A DNA stretch of 64,000 bases from Antilocapra americana (lineage: Eukaryota; Chordata; Mammalia; Artiodactyla; Antilocapridae): contig ML664161.1 in NCBI GenBank assembly GCA_007570785.1, positions 6,483,191 through 6,547,190 on the forward strand. Reading direction: 5' to 3'. The notes beneath the pieces are model-generated. The model did not search any database. It was not told the origin of the DNA and worked only from the letters and a program-made list of their open reading frames with translations. The position numbers and the translations under genes were made by a program. Shown here one piece after another: positions 1-10,066 of this stretch. Numbering within the stretch: position 1 is the stretch's first letter; each line of letters begins with the position of its first letter.

Positions 1-655
1 GCAAACATTGTCTCTGGCCTCCACTGCCACTTCTTCCAGAAAACCTATGCATTATGCTGGATTGCAGTACAGAATGGCGCCTTGCACTTCTGCCTTAGCT
101 GACTTCTCTCCACTGTTCTGCAGACCTCAACCAGGCCCAGAGAAGCTTCCATTCACATATTTCTTCCCCATCTCTTGCCCTTTCCAAGGCTGTGTCAGTG
201 TCTGAATATATGAATGATGGAACAAACTTCAAGGAGGCAAAACAAGCAAGCCAGACAGTTGTAAAGAAGGAGAGTGTTTCATTAACCTCACTTTGGAACT
301 GCATGTAATGACATATGAAAACGATAACAAATACATAAACATATCCTGTTTCTATTGCTTTCCTTCTGACTTGAAGAACATTTTTATAGCAGCTAACCAC
401 CTCTGGGCCTCAGAATCATTATCCACCCTTTAAAAAATATTTTTTTATTTTCCTGAGTTATAATGGAATACATTGTGACCTCAGTCACTAAAAGACCAAC
501 TTAGCCTTCAGTTAGCATTCTCTTTCTTTTTCTCATCCTTATTCTCCCCTCTTTATTCAGTGCAACAATCTATGTCCAGAAATCAGTAAAAAATGTCAAC
601 TTTGGTTGGGATAAAAGGAAAGTATAAAAAGATGCTAACCGTCTATGATTCTCCT
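1..655. other. Unassigned intergenic sequence
   Basis: No repeat, RNA gene or coding exon is recognised. The frames present are short and have no recognisable domain. The segment is moderately AT-rich and ends at the target site of the first Bov-tA SINE. Confidence 0.5.
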
Positions 656-667
656 AGAATCTAGAAC

Positions 668-841
668 TTCCCTGGTGGCTCAGCTGGTAAAGCATCCACC
701 TGCAATGCAGGAGACCTGGTTTGATCCCTGGGTTGGGAAGATCCCCTAGAGAAGGGAATGGCTACCCACTCCCATGTTCTGGTCTGGAAAATTCCATGGA
801 GGTCACAAAGAGTCAGGCTTGACTGAGAGACTTTAACTTTC
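668..841 (+). mobile_element. Bov-tA SINE with 12-bp target-site duplication
   Basis: A tRNA-derived ruminant SINE. It shows the head CTTCCCTGGTGGCTCAG, the B-box-like GGTTTGATCC and the usual BovA body ending in AAGAGTCAGGCTTGACTGAGAGACTTTAACTTT. Flanking copies of AGAA(T/C)CTAGAAC at 656-667 and 842-853 form a 12-bp duplication with one T/C difference, so both ends are defined. Deletions and substitutions suggest an older copy. Confidence 0.93.
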
Positions 842-861
842 AGAACCTAGAACAAGATTTC

Positions 862-1776
862 TAAATGTTGGTATTATTGAAATCTTGAGAAGGATACTTT
901 TCTGTTGTGGTGACTGTCCTGTGCATTACAAAACATTGATCAGCATTCGGGCATCTACCCACAAGATGCCAACAGCAACCCGATCCCCTAGTAATGACAA
1001 TCAGAAACGTCTCCAGATAACAATATGGAGATGCCTTAAAAATCTAAAAACAGGGTTATTATGTGACCCTGCAATCCCACTCCTGGGCATATATCCAGAG
1101 AAAAACATGATCTGAAATGATATATGCACCCCAATATTCATTGCAGCACTGTTTATGATAGCCAAGACGTGGAAACAACTTAAATGTCCATCATCAAAGC
1201 AATGATTAAAGGAGATGTGGTACATATACACAATGGAATATTGCTCAGTCACTAAAGAATGAAATAATGCCATTTTCAGCAACATGGATGAACCTAGAGA
1301 GTGTCATACTGACTGAAGTCAGACAGAGAAGGAAAAATATCATATGACATCTCTTATATGTGGACTCTAAAAAGAAATGATACAGATGAACTTACTTACC
1401 AATCAAAAAGAGACTCACAGATTTAGAGAACAAACTTATGGTTGCCAAGGAGGGAAGGATGGAGGGAAGGGACAGTTAAGGAGTTTGGGATGTGCATGTA
1501 CACACTGCTATATTTAAAATGGATAACCAACAAGGGCCTACTGTATAGTACAGGAACACTGTTCAATGTTTTGTGGTAGCCTGCATAGGAGGTGAGTTTG
1601 GGAGAGAAAGGATACATGTACATTTAAGGCTGACTCTCTTCACTGCTCACTTGAAACTATCACAACATTGTTAATCAGCTATAGCCAAATACAAAATAAA
1701 AAATTTTTTTAATGTCTCCAGATACTGTCAAAATGTCCTGAGGGGATCAAAAATTGTCCCTAATTGAGAACCATTG
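862..1776 (-). mobile_element. MER5A-like hAT-Charlie element, split by an L1
   Basis: Two pieces (about 862-1019 and 1711-1776) join into one short non-autonomous DNA transposon of the MER5A type. The outer end reads TTGAGAACCATTG, the complement of the CAATGGTTCTCAA terminus. Internal landmarks are GACTGTCCTGTGCATTA and CATCTACCCACAAGATGCCA. The middle is occupied by a 5'-truncated L1. The left boundary is approximate. Confidence 0.85.
1020..1710 (+). mobile_element. 5'-truncated L1 LINE inserted in MER5A
   Basis: This is the 3' end of an L1, covering the end of ORF2 and the 3' UTR. The landmarks are CTGCAATCCCACTCCTGGGC, ACAATGGAATATTGCTCAG and the terminal CACTTGAAACTATCACAACATTG, followed by an A-rich tail at about 1697. 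The duplicated target AA(C/T)GTCTCCAGATA occurs at 1006-1019 and 1711-1724. The only mismatch turns a CpG into TpG, as expected from methyl-cytosine decay after insertion. The ORF2 remnant is broken and not functional. Confidence 0.95.
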
Positions 1777-3405
1777 ATCTAAAATAATATTTAAAACAAT
1801 ATATTTTAACCTATTAATTGGCCAGAATTTGGTACTATGTACAAAGATCTATTAATCCATAAAGTTGCTTGAACATTAAGCAAAATTATAAACATAATTT
1901 TCCAGAGAACTATTGATTCAAAAGGATCATGACTACTCTTTTAAGTATGAGGTTTAGTGAACACCAGGAAGAAGCTGAAATGGAACCTGACATAGCTGAG
2001 ATTTTACCCAAAAAATTCAACTGGGGGGACAACAGGGAAACTAAAATATCTCACTTCTGGCAAAAACATCCAAAGTCTAATGCAGTTTGCCAACATCTTT
2101 GCCCCTGGGTTTTTTTTAACATAAGGGTAGTTCAAGGGTAGTTTTAATCTGTATGTTCCCAGTTGCTATAATCTAAGAATCATCAAAATGCTGTTTTATA
2201 AGAGTATCTCCTAAGCTTTGATGTCCAAGAAGCCTGGGGGCCCTTTTTTATGTGCTTATTTTCTTTTGAACCAGGAAATTGTGTTTTGCCAAGAGCAAAT
2301 GGAACTTGAGCCTCAAAAGATTTGAGTTCTGTTTGAAATGTAGTCCACACAAATTCTCCACAAGTTTGCAACTTGACAAAACACACGCTCTCGCCTTCCC
2401 TCAGACCAAATCTCTCTTGGTTCTATTTTAAATCACAGTTAGCAAAATCCTATATGCCTAAGGATTGCTCCAGAAGAAAAAGAGCTACAAGGCCAAAAAG
2501 AAATTCTGACACAACAGCATTCTGTTGGATTCATGATCATATGCTCTCCGAGGTAGGAGAAGATGAGAAAAGCTAAACGGGAAGAAGGGAGAGAAAAGGG
2601 AAGAGAGCAATCAAGTAAGTAACAAGTTCTTGGACTTTACCCAGGACCAAATTCAGCAAACAAGATACTACATCAAAGTTAAGTTGTTTGCATACTAGAT
2701 GACCTGTCCACTTCTTCCTTACCATTGATTTCCACAGTACAAAAATATTATTTCAGTGGCAAGGATGTAAACCTTATTCATAACAGGATTTCAACCACAT
2801 CCTGAGAACGAAGCATCTCTTCAGACAGTGTGCCCTCATTTATATTGAAGGCATGCTGGCTTTATTTGTCAGTGTTTGTTGAGGGGGTCACAATATCAGG
2901 AAGCAGGAGATGGCTCATCAAAGCGTCTCTGCAAGCCCCCACTACTCATCAATTAGACAGTACCTTGTTTTTAACATCAGAGAGGAAATGCATCTCCTAT
3001 GACCCATTGTTAGAAGCTTCCTTCTGTCTTTAAGCTTTTTTGGAAGGAGCACTCGGGACTCGACTTCTTTTTTCCAATAGGTAATTGTCACTAATTAACA
3101 CTCCAGTTACATTCAAGAATGTGGACCCCATGACCCTGAGTAATCTGGGCCGGTATCTCTGGCCTTGGAGCAAGGACACTGGAGTCTCCCGACACTACCC
3201 ACAGGGCCAGGTCACAGACGCAAGGCTTCCCGCTGAGTTCCTGAGCTGGCCTCACTCTGCTTCAAAGCTTGTGAGTTCAGTGGGGCAGCCTGACTTCAAG
3301 GACCATGTGGCATCTGGCCAGTGACTCCTGTCTGAGATGAGAAGGTCTCTTCTCTGAAGGTGTAGAGAGCTTTCTGCAGAAGCCCGGGCCTCTGGTTGTA
3401 GTCAT
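1777..3405. other. Unassigned intergenic sequence
   Basis: I recognise no repeat family or exon here. Short frames at 2.0-2.6 kb and 2.8-3.3 kb have no recognisable domains. The part around 3,100-3,400 is more GC-rich than its surroundings but gives no clear coding or promoter signal. Confidence 0.4.
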
Positions 3406-3495
3406 TCCACATCCATTCACTGGGCAGCTGCTCTGTGCCAGGATCTCTCCCCAGCACTGAGGAAAATGAATAAAACAGAGTACCTGGTGGCAATA
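3406..3495 (-). mobile_element. L2 LINE 3'-end fragment
   Basis: It reads CATTCACTGGGCAGCTGCTC followed by TGTGCCAGG, CAGCACTGAG and GAATAAAACAGA. This is the antisense of the L2 tail (gene-sense ...CTGTTTTATTC...CTGGCACAG...). It is a short, old and diverged fragment. Confidence 0.6.
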
Positions 3496-3627
3496 AACTA
3501 GGATCAAGCTCAGCCCCTCTGCAAAATAGCCTTCTAGGTATAACTAGACAAGTTGGTCTTAGTTTCCTTTTCAGATCTAATGGGTTAAATAAAAATGGTG
3601 TTTGTGACTTTCTAACTGATGAGCTTA

Positions 3628-3770
3628 ATGTGGCAGCCTAGATGGAAGGGGAATTTGGGGGAGAATGGATACATGTATATGTATGACTGAGTCCCTTTGC
3701 TGTTCACCTGAAACTATCACAACATTATTAATTGGCTATACTCCAATACAAAGTAATAAGTTTAAAACAA
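3628..3770 (+). mobile_element. Very short L1 3'-UTR insertion with target-site duplication
   Basis: Only about 140 bp of L1 3' UTR was inserted: GAGAATGGATACATGTATAT, then CACCTGAAACTATCACAAC and CTCCAATACAAAGTAATAAG. The duplicated target AACTG(A/G)TGAGCTTA at 3614-3627 and 3771-3784 (14 bp, one mismatch) defines both ends exactly. Confidence 0.93.
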
Positions 3771-3894
3771 AACTGGTGAGCTTATATGTCCATTAATTCA
3801 TCTCATTCCTCCACAAGATTCTTCATTTACCCAATCTTCTCTTGCCTGTCCTTCCCTTCCCTTAATTTCAACCTCTCCCTCTTTCTCTGTCTTT

Positions 3895-4035
3895 CTCTCT
3901 CACACACACAAACACACACATATACAAACACACTCAAACTAAAGCATAGGAAATTCTGATGAGCATATACTCACAGTGACTTCAACTATATATATAGAAT
4001 TCTATATCTGTATCTATATATGTACATATACACAC
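3895..4035. repeat. (CA)n followed by (TA/TATC)n simple-sequence DNA
   Basis: An interrupted CA run (3,899-3,932) is followed about 50 bp later by TATATATATAG, CTATATCTGTATCTATATATG and further TA-rich sequence. It is low complexity and has no coding meaning. Confidence 0.9.
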
Positions 4036-4539
4036 TCCTATAACTCTCAATGAAGCACTAGATTATAGAGGATATCCATCCAATATTCCTCTTTCATTTA
4101 AAGAGATTTTCATATTTCCTCTAGTAGTAAATCCTTCTCCAAAATCAAGGCTAAGAATTACCCTTGTGCATAAACACCACTGGATTCATTTCAAATCAAT
4201 AAAAGCAATATGAACAAATGCCCAACATTATAAAAAGGAAAAGGAAACTCTAAACCTCAAAACAGATCATCAAAAGGCTTGGTGCTTATTTTGTAAAACA
4301 GCCTTCACGTTACCAATACCAGGTTCCATTAGATAACTCTTCCCCATGTTTCTTTCAATGTATATAGCAGTTTGATTTCCATAGTTTAAGAACATACCAC
4401 TGCTTGAGAAGTAAGGGACAACCATGTATTTTGTAATGCAGCCCTAAATGATAGAAACAGATCTACTATCTAATGAGCAGCGTGCCCTTCACACTTCTTT
4501 TTGGCTTGTACTGATGTGCACAACCACTTTTGGAAAGAC

Positions 4540-4710
4540 AGCACAGTGCAAGGGCCTGGGAAGACCCCAGAGCTGGGGTGCCAAGTTCACATCATTCTCC
4601 TCCTGTAAGTCTGGCAAGTTATAAACTTTCTGTGCCTCAATTTTCTTACCTGTAAAATAGCAGGGTTAATAACCGTAGACTAGATGAGTTCACATCTCTA
4701 AAGTTTTCAG
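4540..4710 (+). mobile_element. MIR SINE
   Basis: It follows the MIR core and 3' region: CTGTAAGTCTGGCAAGTTATAAACTTTCTGTGCCTCAATTTTCTTACCTGTAAAATAG. This corresponds to the family's ...CTTGGGCAAGTTACTTAACCTCTCTGTGCCTCAGTTTCCTCATCTGTAAAATGGG. Boundaries are approximate. Confidence 0.75.
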
Positions 4711-5101
4711 TAAGTTTCTGGCCCATACTGTAAACACTGTACTTGTCTAAAGCACCAAATACATGCTCATAAAACACCATGGCTTGCACAAATACCTGAC
4801 CCCATACTTAAACAAAGGAAAGACAAGCGAGAGATATAGTAGGAATAACTGTTACCTTGGCTTAACTTTCTCAATATGCCCTTTGTCCCATGTTTAGATC
4901 TCCCTAGCCAGCTACAAAGTTAACACAAGAAACCTGTCATTCATCATGATATCCCCCCATTTGGCCCAACATAAGGCTTTATACATAGAAGACCCATGAT
5001 AATATGAACTAGATGAACAAATACATGACTTTGATTCTTTATTTCGAGGCTGAATTAATAGTAATTTCTACTAGCATTTTTTACCACAAGTACTATTGAG
5101 G
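4711..5101. other. Unassigned intergenic sequence
   Basis: Nothing recognisable: AT-rich unique-looking DNA without repeats, exons or obvious regulatory motifs. Confidence 0.4.
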
Positions 5102-5111
5102 TTACTTAATA

Positions 5112-5338
5112 TGTGTGTATGTGCTAAGACGCTTCAGTCATATCCGACTCTTTGGACCCCATGGACTGCAGCCTGCCAGGCTTCTCTGTCCATGGGGATT
5201 CTCCAGGCAAGAATACTGGAGTGAGTTGCCATGCCCTCCTCCAGGGGATCTTCCTGACCCAGAGATCAAAGCCACATCTCTTATGTCTCCTGCATCGGCA
5301 GGTGGGTTCTTTACCACTAGCGCCACCTGGGAAGCCTA
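5112..5338 (-). mobile_element. Bov-tA SINE (BOV-A2-like)
   Basis: Reverse-oriented tRNA-derived SINE with GACTCTTTGGACCCCATGG, CTCCAGGCAAGAATACTGGA and the inverted head GCGCCACCTGGGAAGCC. The flanking TTACTTAATA at 5102-5111 and 5339-5348 is a perfect 10-bp target-site duplication. Confidence 0.95.
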
Positions 5339-5348
5339 TTACTTAATA

Positions 5349-6844
5349 AACTAATGGTAAAATGTTTCCTTATTAATTTTCTTGGGGAAATTAATGTATA
5401 CTGAACTCAGTGAGCCTTATTCAGCTTTTTCTACTAGTTAAAAATAAGTAGACATCCATAAAATTACCCCACACAAACATACCAGCCAGTGATACCTAGA
5501 GATGGATCACTTCATACCACTATGTGCATTCATAATCCAGTTGTTTCCAGAAATCTTGATTTCAGGGAACAAATTCAGTAGCCAGGAGATATTCCACTGG
5601 CATCTTAAAAGTTGTGATTAGATTTTTGGCTGGGAAGAGGTTTCTTTTCACTTGCAATTCAAATAACGAAGCCGCCAATGTTGGTTATATTCACTCTGCA
5701 AAAGTGTTAAACTCATCTTTGTTCTTTCAAGTAAATAGAAGCATTTCTTGGACTAGATACCATCACCTTTAATTTTATTTTTCTCACATAAACGTTAATC
5801 AAGAGCTAAACAGATAATTTCCTTCTGTCACACAGCAATTTCACTGTGATGGAACAAAATGTTATCTTAAGTTTCACAGAGCAATTGTTCAATAATTCCT
5901 GTTGGTGGCTCCTTTCCAAATCTTCTAGAATGGCCCAGCCTGCTGGCCCTTGAAGCTGGAGGGGGCTGGGCGGTAGTGGGTGTGGCTGTTAGTCGAGGGC
6001 TTGGGGCTGTTGGGACATGCTTGCTGGTTCTCCACCAGGACCCGCTCCTGCTCATGAGGACAACACTCAAAGCATGATGTCTGCTTGATGACAACTGCTA
6101 AGAAACCTCTAAACCTTGAAAGTGTACAAACGAAGTTTGGAGGTGGCAAGGAGAGCTTCATGTCCTCCTGGTTCAGTGAATTAAATTATTAGGACACTTG
6201 CTTGGAGAAGAAGAAATCAGAATCTTACAGAAAGAAATTCATTCCTTAAAACTAAAATGCACCATCAACACCAGACCCTTCTCAAGTTCAAGAATTCTGC
6301 TTTGACACAAGAAAATACTGTTCCAACTCTGCTTTAAAAAAAAATCATTTACAAAGCCTTTCTTTAGAATTCAGCCAATTAATCTTTTTAGGTAGACTGC
6401 CTGAAGAAGGAGGAAAACTCTTACGCATGTTTTCCCATCTGCTTCATCATACAAAAGGAAATAATTTAGTTGAAATTCAGTGCACAGAGCCTTGAGCCTG
6501 CTTGGTATATCATATCTGCTTATGACACTATTCAGTGAAATTTCAGAGCTAAACAAGTGTAGAAGAGCTTGAAGTCAATAATCAATTCTCTATTCTCCAA
6601 TTCCTAATAAAGCTTGGGGGCCTGTGATCCAACAAAAAGTAGGGCTAGGTCCCTATCTTAATTTTATTTTCATCCCCAATATTAGTAGCAATTAGTCAAA
6701 CTCAATATATTTTTTGAAGATGTGGGAGTGGCTCCCCCTTCACTAATTAGACTTTTTCAGTTAAAAAACAAAGACAAATAGGGAAAATGTTAATGCACAA
6801 TGAGTATATGTGTCTGTATGTGAGGCTATGTACAGGGTGAGGTT
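5349..6844. other. Repeat-free intergenic block with a GC-richer core
   Basis: No interspersed repeat is seen in about 1.5 kb. The part at 5,900-6,180 is GC-richer than its flanks. It carries a minus-strand open frame of 78 codons (5,925-6,161) rich in Cys, Pro, Ser and Thr. I do not recognise that product and see no convincing splice sites around it. It could be a conserved non-coding element or an old pseudogene fragment. Confidence 0.35.
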
Positions 6845-6970
6845 TACCTGTGCATCTTGTTAAAAATGCAAGTTCTGACGCAGTAGGTGTGGAGTAGGCC
6901 TAACCATCTTCATTTCTAACAGATTTCCAAGTGATGCCCTGTTGCTGGTCCATGGACTACACTTGGAGTA
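6845..6970 (+). mobile_element. hAT-Charlie-type MITE fragment
   Basis: The order GTGCATCTTGTTAAAAATGC, GCAGTAGGTGTGGAGTAGGC, CATTTCTAACAG and GCTGGTCCATGGACTACACTTGGAG is that of a common mammalian non-autonomous hAT repeat. Its usual text is TTAAAAATGCA...TTCAGTAGGTCTGGGGTGGGGCC...CTGGTCC(A/G)(C/T)GGACCACACTTTGAG. The exact subfamily is not resolved. Confidence 0.6.
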
Positions 6971-7483
6971 GCAGCAGTGTGGGCTCATGTGATTAAAAGC
7001 TACCCTGGTGCCTCCCCTGTGACAAATGAGGTTAATAAGCTTGACCCCCAAATTTTAGAGGCAACAACCAAACACAGAATGCAAGAAAAACTGAAATGGC
7101 TTATAGAGTGTATTGATTTTTCTCTTCTTCGAACAGCTTTGGTCTACAAAATATCTCCCCACCTCATATGGGCCAGAATGTAGCATCCAGTGGGAGAAGC
7201 AGAACTATGCAGGGAACAGATGCATATATATTACGGTTCTAGCCTAAGAATGGGCAACCCATTGACAGCGAAGTTTAGGCTGGCCATTTAGAATCACAAG
7301 GAGCATTAAGTCCTGAAATGCTGAACCTTGCATGGTCCCAGAACACTTCTTGGAACAACTCTCTCCTTTCTCCCATCTAAGGTGAATGACTGTTCACTCT
7401 TCCCGCCTTGCCCCTTGTCCCTCAGCTCCCTTGCCCTGGGCTCCCTCCAAGCTCTTGCCTCCAAAATGCTCCTCACTTTGAGA

Positions 7484-7675
7484 TTTCCCAGTGGGTCAGA
7501 CAGTAAAGAATCTGCCTGCAGTGTCAGAGACCAGAGTTCGATTCCAGGGTTGGGAAGATTTCCCTGGAAAATGGAATGCAACCCACTCCAGTATTCTTGC
7601 CAGAAGAAATTCACAGACAGCCTGGTGTCTACAGTCCGTGGGATCCCAAGGAGTTGGACAAGACTGAGCGACTAT
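7484..7675 (+). mobile_element. Bov-tA SINE (diverged)
   Basis: It starts GATTTCCCAGTGGGTCAGAC. The landmarks are CAGAGTTCGATTCCAGGGTT, AACCCACTCCAGTATTCTTG and GTTGGACAAGACTGAGCGAC, after which it runs into a pyrimidine tract. No clean target-site duplication was found. Confidence 0.9.
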
Positions 7676-7712
7676 ACTTTTCTTTTTTTCTTTTTTTCTT
7701 TTTTTCTTTCCA
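7676..7712. repeat. (CTTTTT)n pyrimidine tract at SINE 3' end
   Basis: TTTTCTTTTTTTCTTTTTTTC... directly follows the Bov-tA body. SINE tails commonly seed microsatellites, but here the tract is T-rich on the sense strand instead of A-rich. Confidence 0.85.
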
Positions 7713-7780
7713 TGCTCCAGGCTTTTCTTCTGAGCTTCCTAAAGCTCCCTTTGCTGTTCAGTTACATCAAAATAAGAAAA

Positions 7781-8007
7781 CAGGGACTTCACTGGTGGTC
7801 CAGTGGTTAAGAATCCATCTTCCAAGTCAGGGGACGCAGGTCCGATCCATGGTCAGGGAACTAAGATTCCCACATGCGGGGAAGCAACTAAGCTCAAGCA
7901 CTGCAACTACTGAGCCCACGCCCCACAACTAGGGAGTCCGTGTTCCACAATGCAACGGCCTGCATGCCCCAAGATATGCAAGAAGAAAAAAAGAAGGAAG
8001 GAAAGAG
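7781..8007 (+). mobile_element. CHR-type (cetartiodactyl tRNA-Glu) SINE
   Basis: It has the CHR head GACTTCACTGGTGGTCCAGTGG, then GGTCAGGGAACTAAGATTCC and CACAACTAGGGAGTCC, and ends in an A-rich AAGAAAAAAAGAAGG tail. TAAGAAAA at 7773-7780 and 8008-8015 is a plausible 8-bp duplication. Confidence 0.9.
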
Positions 8008-8015
8008 TAAGAAAA

Positions 8016-8761
8016 TGATTTCATATCTATCATCTCCTTTAGTCTTCTCATTACACCTATAGCAAATTATCAATTCCATTTTAGAAGTGAAGAAGTTTCA
8101 GCATAGAAACAATAAGAGATTTGCTTAACAGGTTCCAAAGAGGTGACAAGTCTGAACCACACGCGCACACACACACACTACCCAGTATCTTGTTTTCTCC
8201 ACTTGCCCTTTAGGTCTGAGCTAAAGCAGCCCTTCCTCATGAATGGATGGCAGTGAGGACACAGGGGTGAGCCAGGGCGCTGCAGACGTGTGTAGTAGTA
8301 TGAGCTTATGAGAACCCGAGGGGAAGGGAGGGGCGAGAAAGGAGACGGAAGCAGACATGCAGGGCCCTACTCCGGGTGCAGCATGGTCCTAGCACCACAC
8401 TGACGTGCACATCTCAGCATCTAACAGAAAAAGGGAGTCCCTGAAGACCTTGGGGCATCAACCTGCTGGAAGAAGCTTGTGGAGCAGGAGTAAGGAGAGC
8501 CAGGTGACAAGGAGAGCCAGGAGACCAGATTATACTGCAAGGCTGCCCATTCGCCTTCCAAACAATTTGTCAACCTTAACCAGTCACTACTTGAGTTCAC
8601 TATATCAAACATACAAAGGATAAGATCTAGCACTAGGTTATCAAACGACAACTAAGTAAACTGCAGCCTGGTTTCTATGCACTGAAACGTAACTGACCTA
8701 AAAGCATCAGAATAGTTCTGGCTTAGTAATATTAATTTACATTTTGTTTCCCCACTGCATG
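8016..8761. other. Unassigned intergenic sequence
   Basis: Apart from a short CA run (about 8,160-8,178), no repeat or gene is recognised. Confidence 0.4.
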
Positions 8762-8771
8762 TGAAACATAT

Positions 8772-9021
8772 GTGCTGTGTGCTAAGTCATTTCAGTAGTT
8801 CCTGACTTTGTGACCCTATGGACTGCAGCCCTTTAAAATACTGAGATGGGTTCCCATCCCCTCCTCCAGGGGGATCTTCCCAATCCAGGGATTGAACCCA
8901 CATCTCTTACATCTCCTGCATTGGCAGGCGGGTTCTTTACACCTAGCACCACCCAGGAATCAAACCTGGGTCTCCTGCATTGCAGACAGATTCTTTACCA
9001 TCCAAGCCACCAGGGAAGCTC
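8772..9021 (-). mobile_element. Bov-tA SINE with two tandem tRNA-like heads
   Basis: Read on the minus strand, two tRNA-derived head modules occur in tandem before one BovA body. On the plus strand this shows as CATTGGCAGGCGGGTTCTTT followed about 50 bp later by CATTGCAGACAGATTCTTTA. The perfect 10-bp duplication TGAAACATAT at 8762-8771 and 9022-9031 brackets the whole dimer, so it inserted as one unit. Confidence 0.93.
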
Positions 9022-9031
9022 TGAAACATAT

Positions 9032-9299
9032 AGCACAAAACAATTATATATCTGTTCAGTGAACATTAGTAATGACAAATAAATGAGCCTGTCTCACAGA
9101 AGATAATGAACACTAACATAAACCATACAGTGGGCTCAAGTGGTTTAGTTAAAAGCCAGTGGTGTCCCCTCAGAGGAAGGAGAGCTGTTTCTTTCACTTA
9201 TGGGAAGCATTTTGTTAAAGCCAATAATCTCTCACCTAACACTAAAAAATAATAAAAAGGATGAAAAGAAAAGAAGATCCACTCTTTCTCTAGTTAAAT
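9032..9299. other. Unassigned intergenic sequence
   Basis: AT-rich DNA with no recognisable repeat or exon. Confidence 0.4.
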
Positions 9300-9660
9300 G
9301 AATCGGCTAAGAAAAGTCAAACCAGGCCGGAGCCAATGAGACTCCTAGCCTGCAAAATATGGTGGCACATTCACAGTTAATTTTGCTGCCATTTGTGCCT
9401 GAATTTATCGTGGTTTAGAAAAAGTAAATTGCGAGGCTAACACAGCCCAGGCTCAGGAGTCCACCAGTGGCAGCGCATCCCCAGTCGGGCTGGATATTTA
9501 GTGCCTCTGTGCCGAGACAGCCGAGGAGAGAGCCAGGGGAGGGATTACTGCTCCATGCTGCCCATAAATCACCCAGGCACTTCGCACAGCCCCACGTCTC
9601 ACAAATAAGGCCGGGCTGGCAACGTGTCACCGCCGCACAAAAGGAAGGGAGACCTGGATG
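9300..9660. promoter_or_regulatory. Candidate conserved non-coding element / distal enhancer
   Basis: This repeat-free block has unusually many CpG dinucleotides for this desert. It contains a CCAAT box (GAGCCAATGAG, about 9,332), homeodomain-type AGTTAATTTT and ATCGTGGTTT (RUNX-like). The frames within it show no recognisable protein. The call is an inference from composition and the absence of repeats. Alignment to other mammals would decide it. Confidence 0.35.
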
Positions 9661-9867
9661 CCTTCGGCCTGCCTGGTCCTTCCCCTCCTACGTGCTTATA
9701 ACACAGGAAACATCTCAAGGCTTTCTCTCACACCTGTTCCCTCTCTTTCCTACCCTCGCTTTGCTTGGGGTGGATACCAGGCATCAGGAATCTACTGGTT
9801 TTAGCCAAGGCAGGTCACCACCAATTCTTCATACCAAAGTCATCTGTCACTTCCTCCTTAGGCCAGC

Positions 9868-10066
9868 AGTCTCTTTTTGACACCAGGGACCAGTTTCATG
9901 GAAGACAATTTTTCCATGGACCAGGGCAGGCAGGGATGGTTTCGAGGTGACTCCAAGGCACTACATGTATTGTGCATTTTATTTCCATTATTCTTACATC
10001 AGCTCCACCTCTGATCATCAGGCATTAGATCCTGGGGCTTGGGGACCCTTGAATTAGGCAACACAG
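9868..10066 (+). mobile_element. Old DNA-transposon fossil (hAT-like), copy 1
   Basis: Landmarks are TGACACCAGGGACCAGTTTC, ATGGAAGACAATTTTTCCATGGACC, TGTATTGTGCATTTTATTTC and GATCATCAGGCATTAGATC. The family text is ...TTTTTGGCACCAGGGACC(G/A)GTTTC(G/A)TGGAAGACAATTTTTCCA(C/T)GGACC.... A second, inverted copy lies at 14.4-14.6 kb. I know this as a common mammalian repeat but cannot fix its library name. Confidence 0.7.

Noticed and set aside
3890..4030. Tandem array that might be a CRISPR-like or satellite repeat
   Set aside because: Simple CA/TA microsatellite sequence without spacers; CRISPR arrays do not occur in ruminant nuclear DNA.
7328..7932. 160- and 118-codon plus frames
   Set aside because: Both read through the Bov-tA and CHR SINEs (SLVVQWLRIHLPSQGT is translated CHR). 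No gene.
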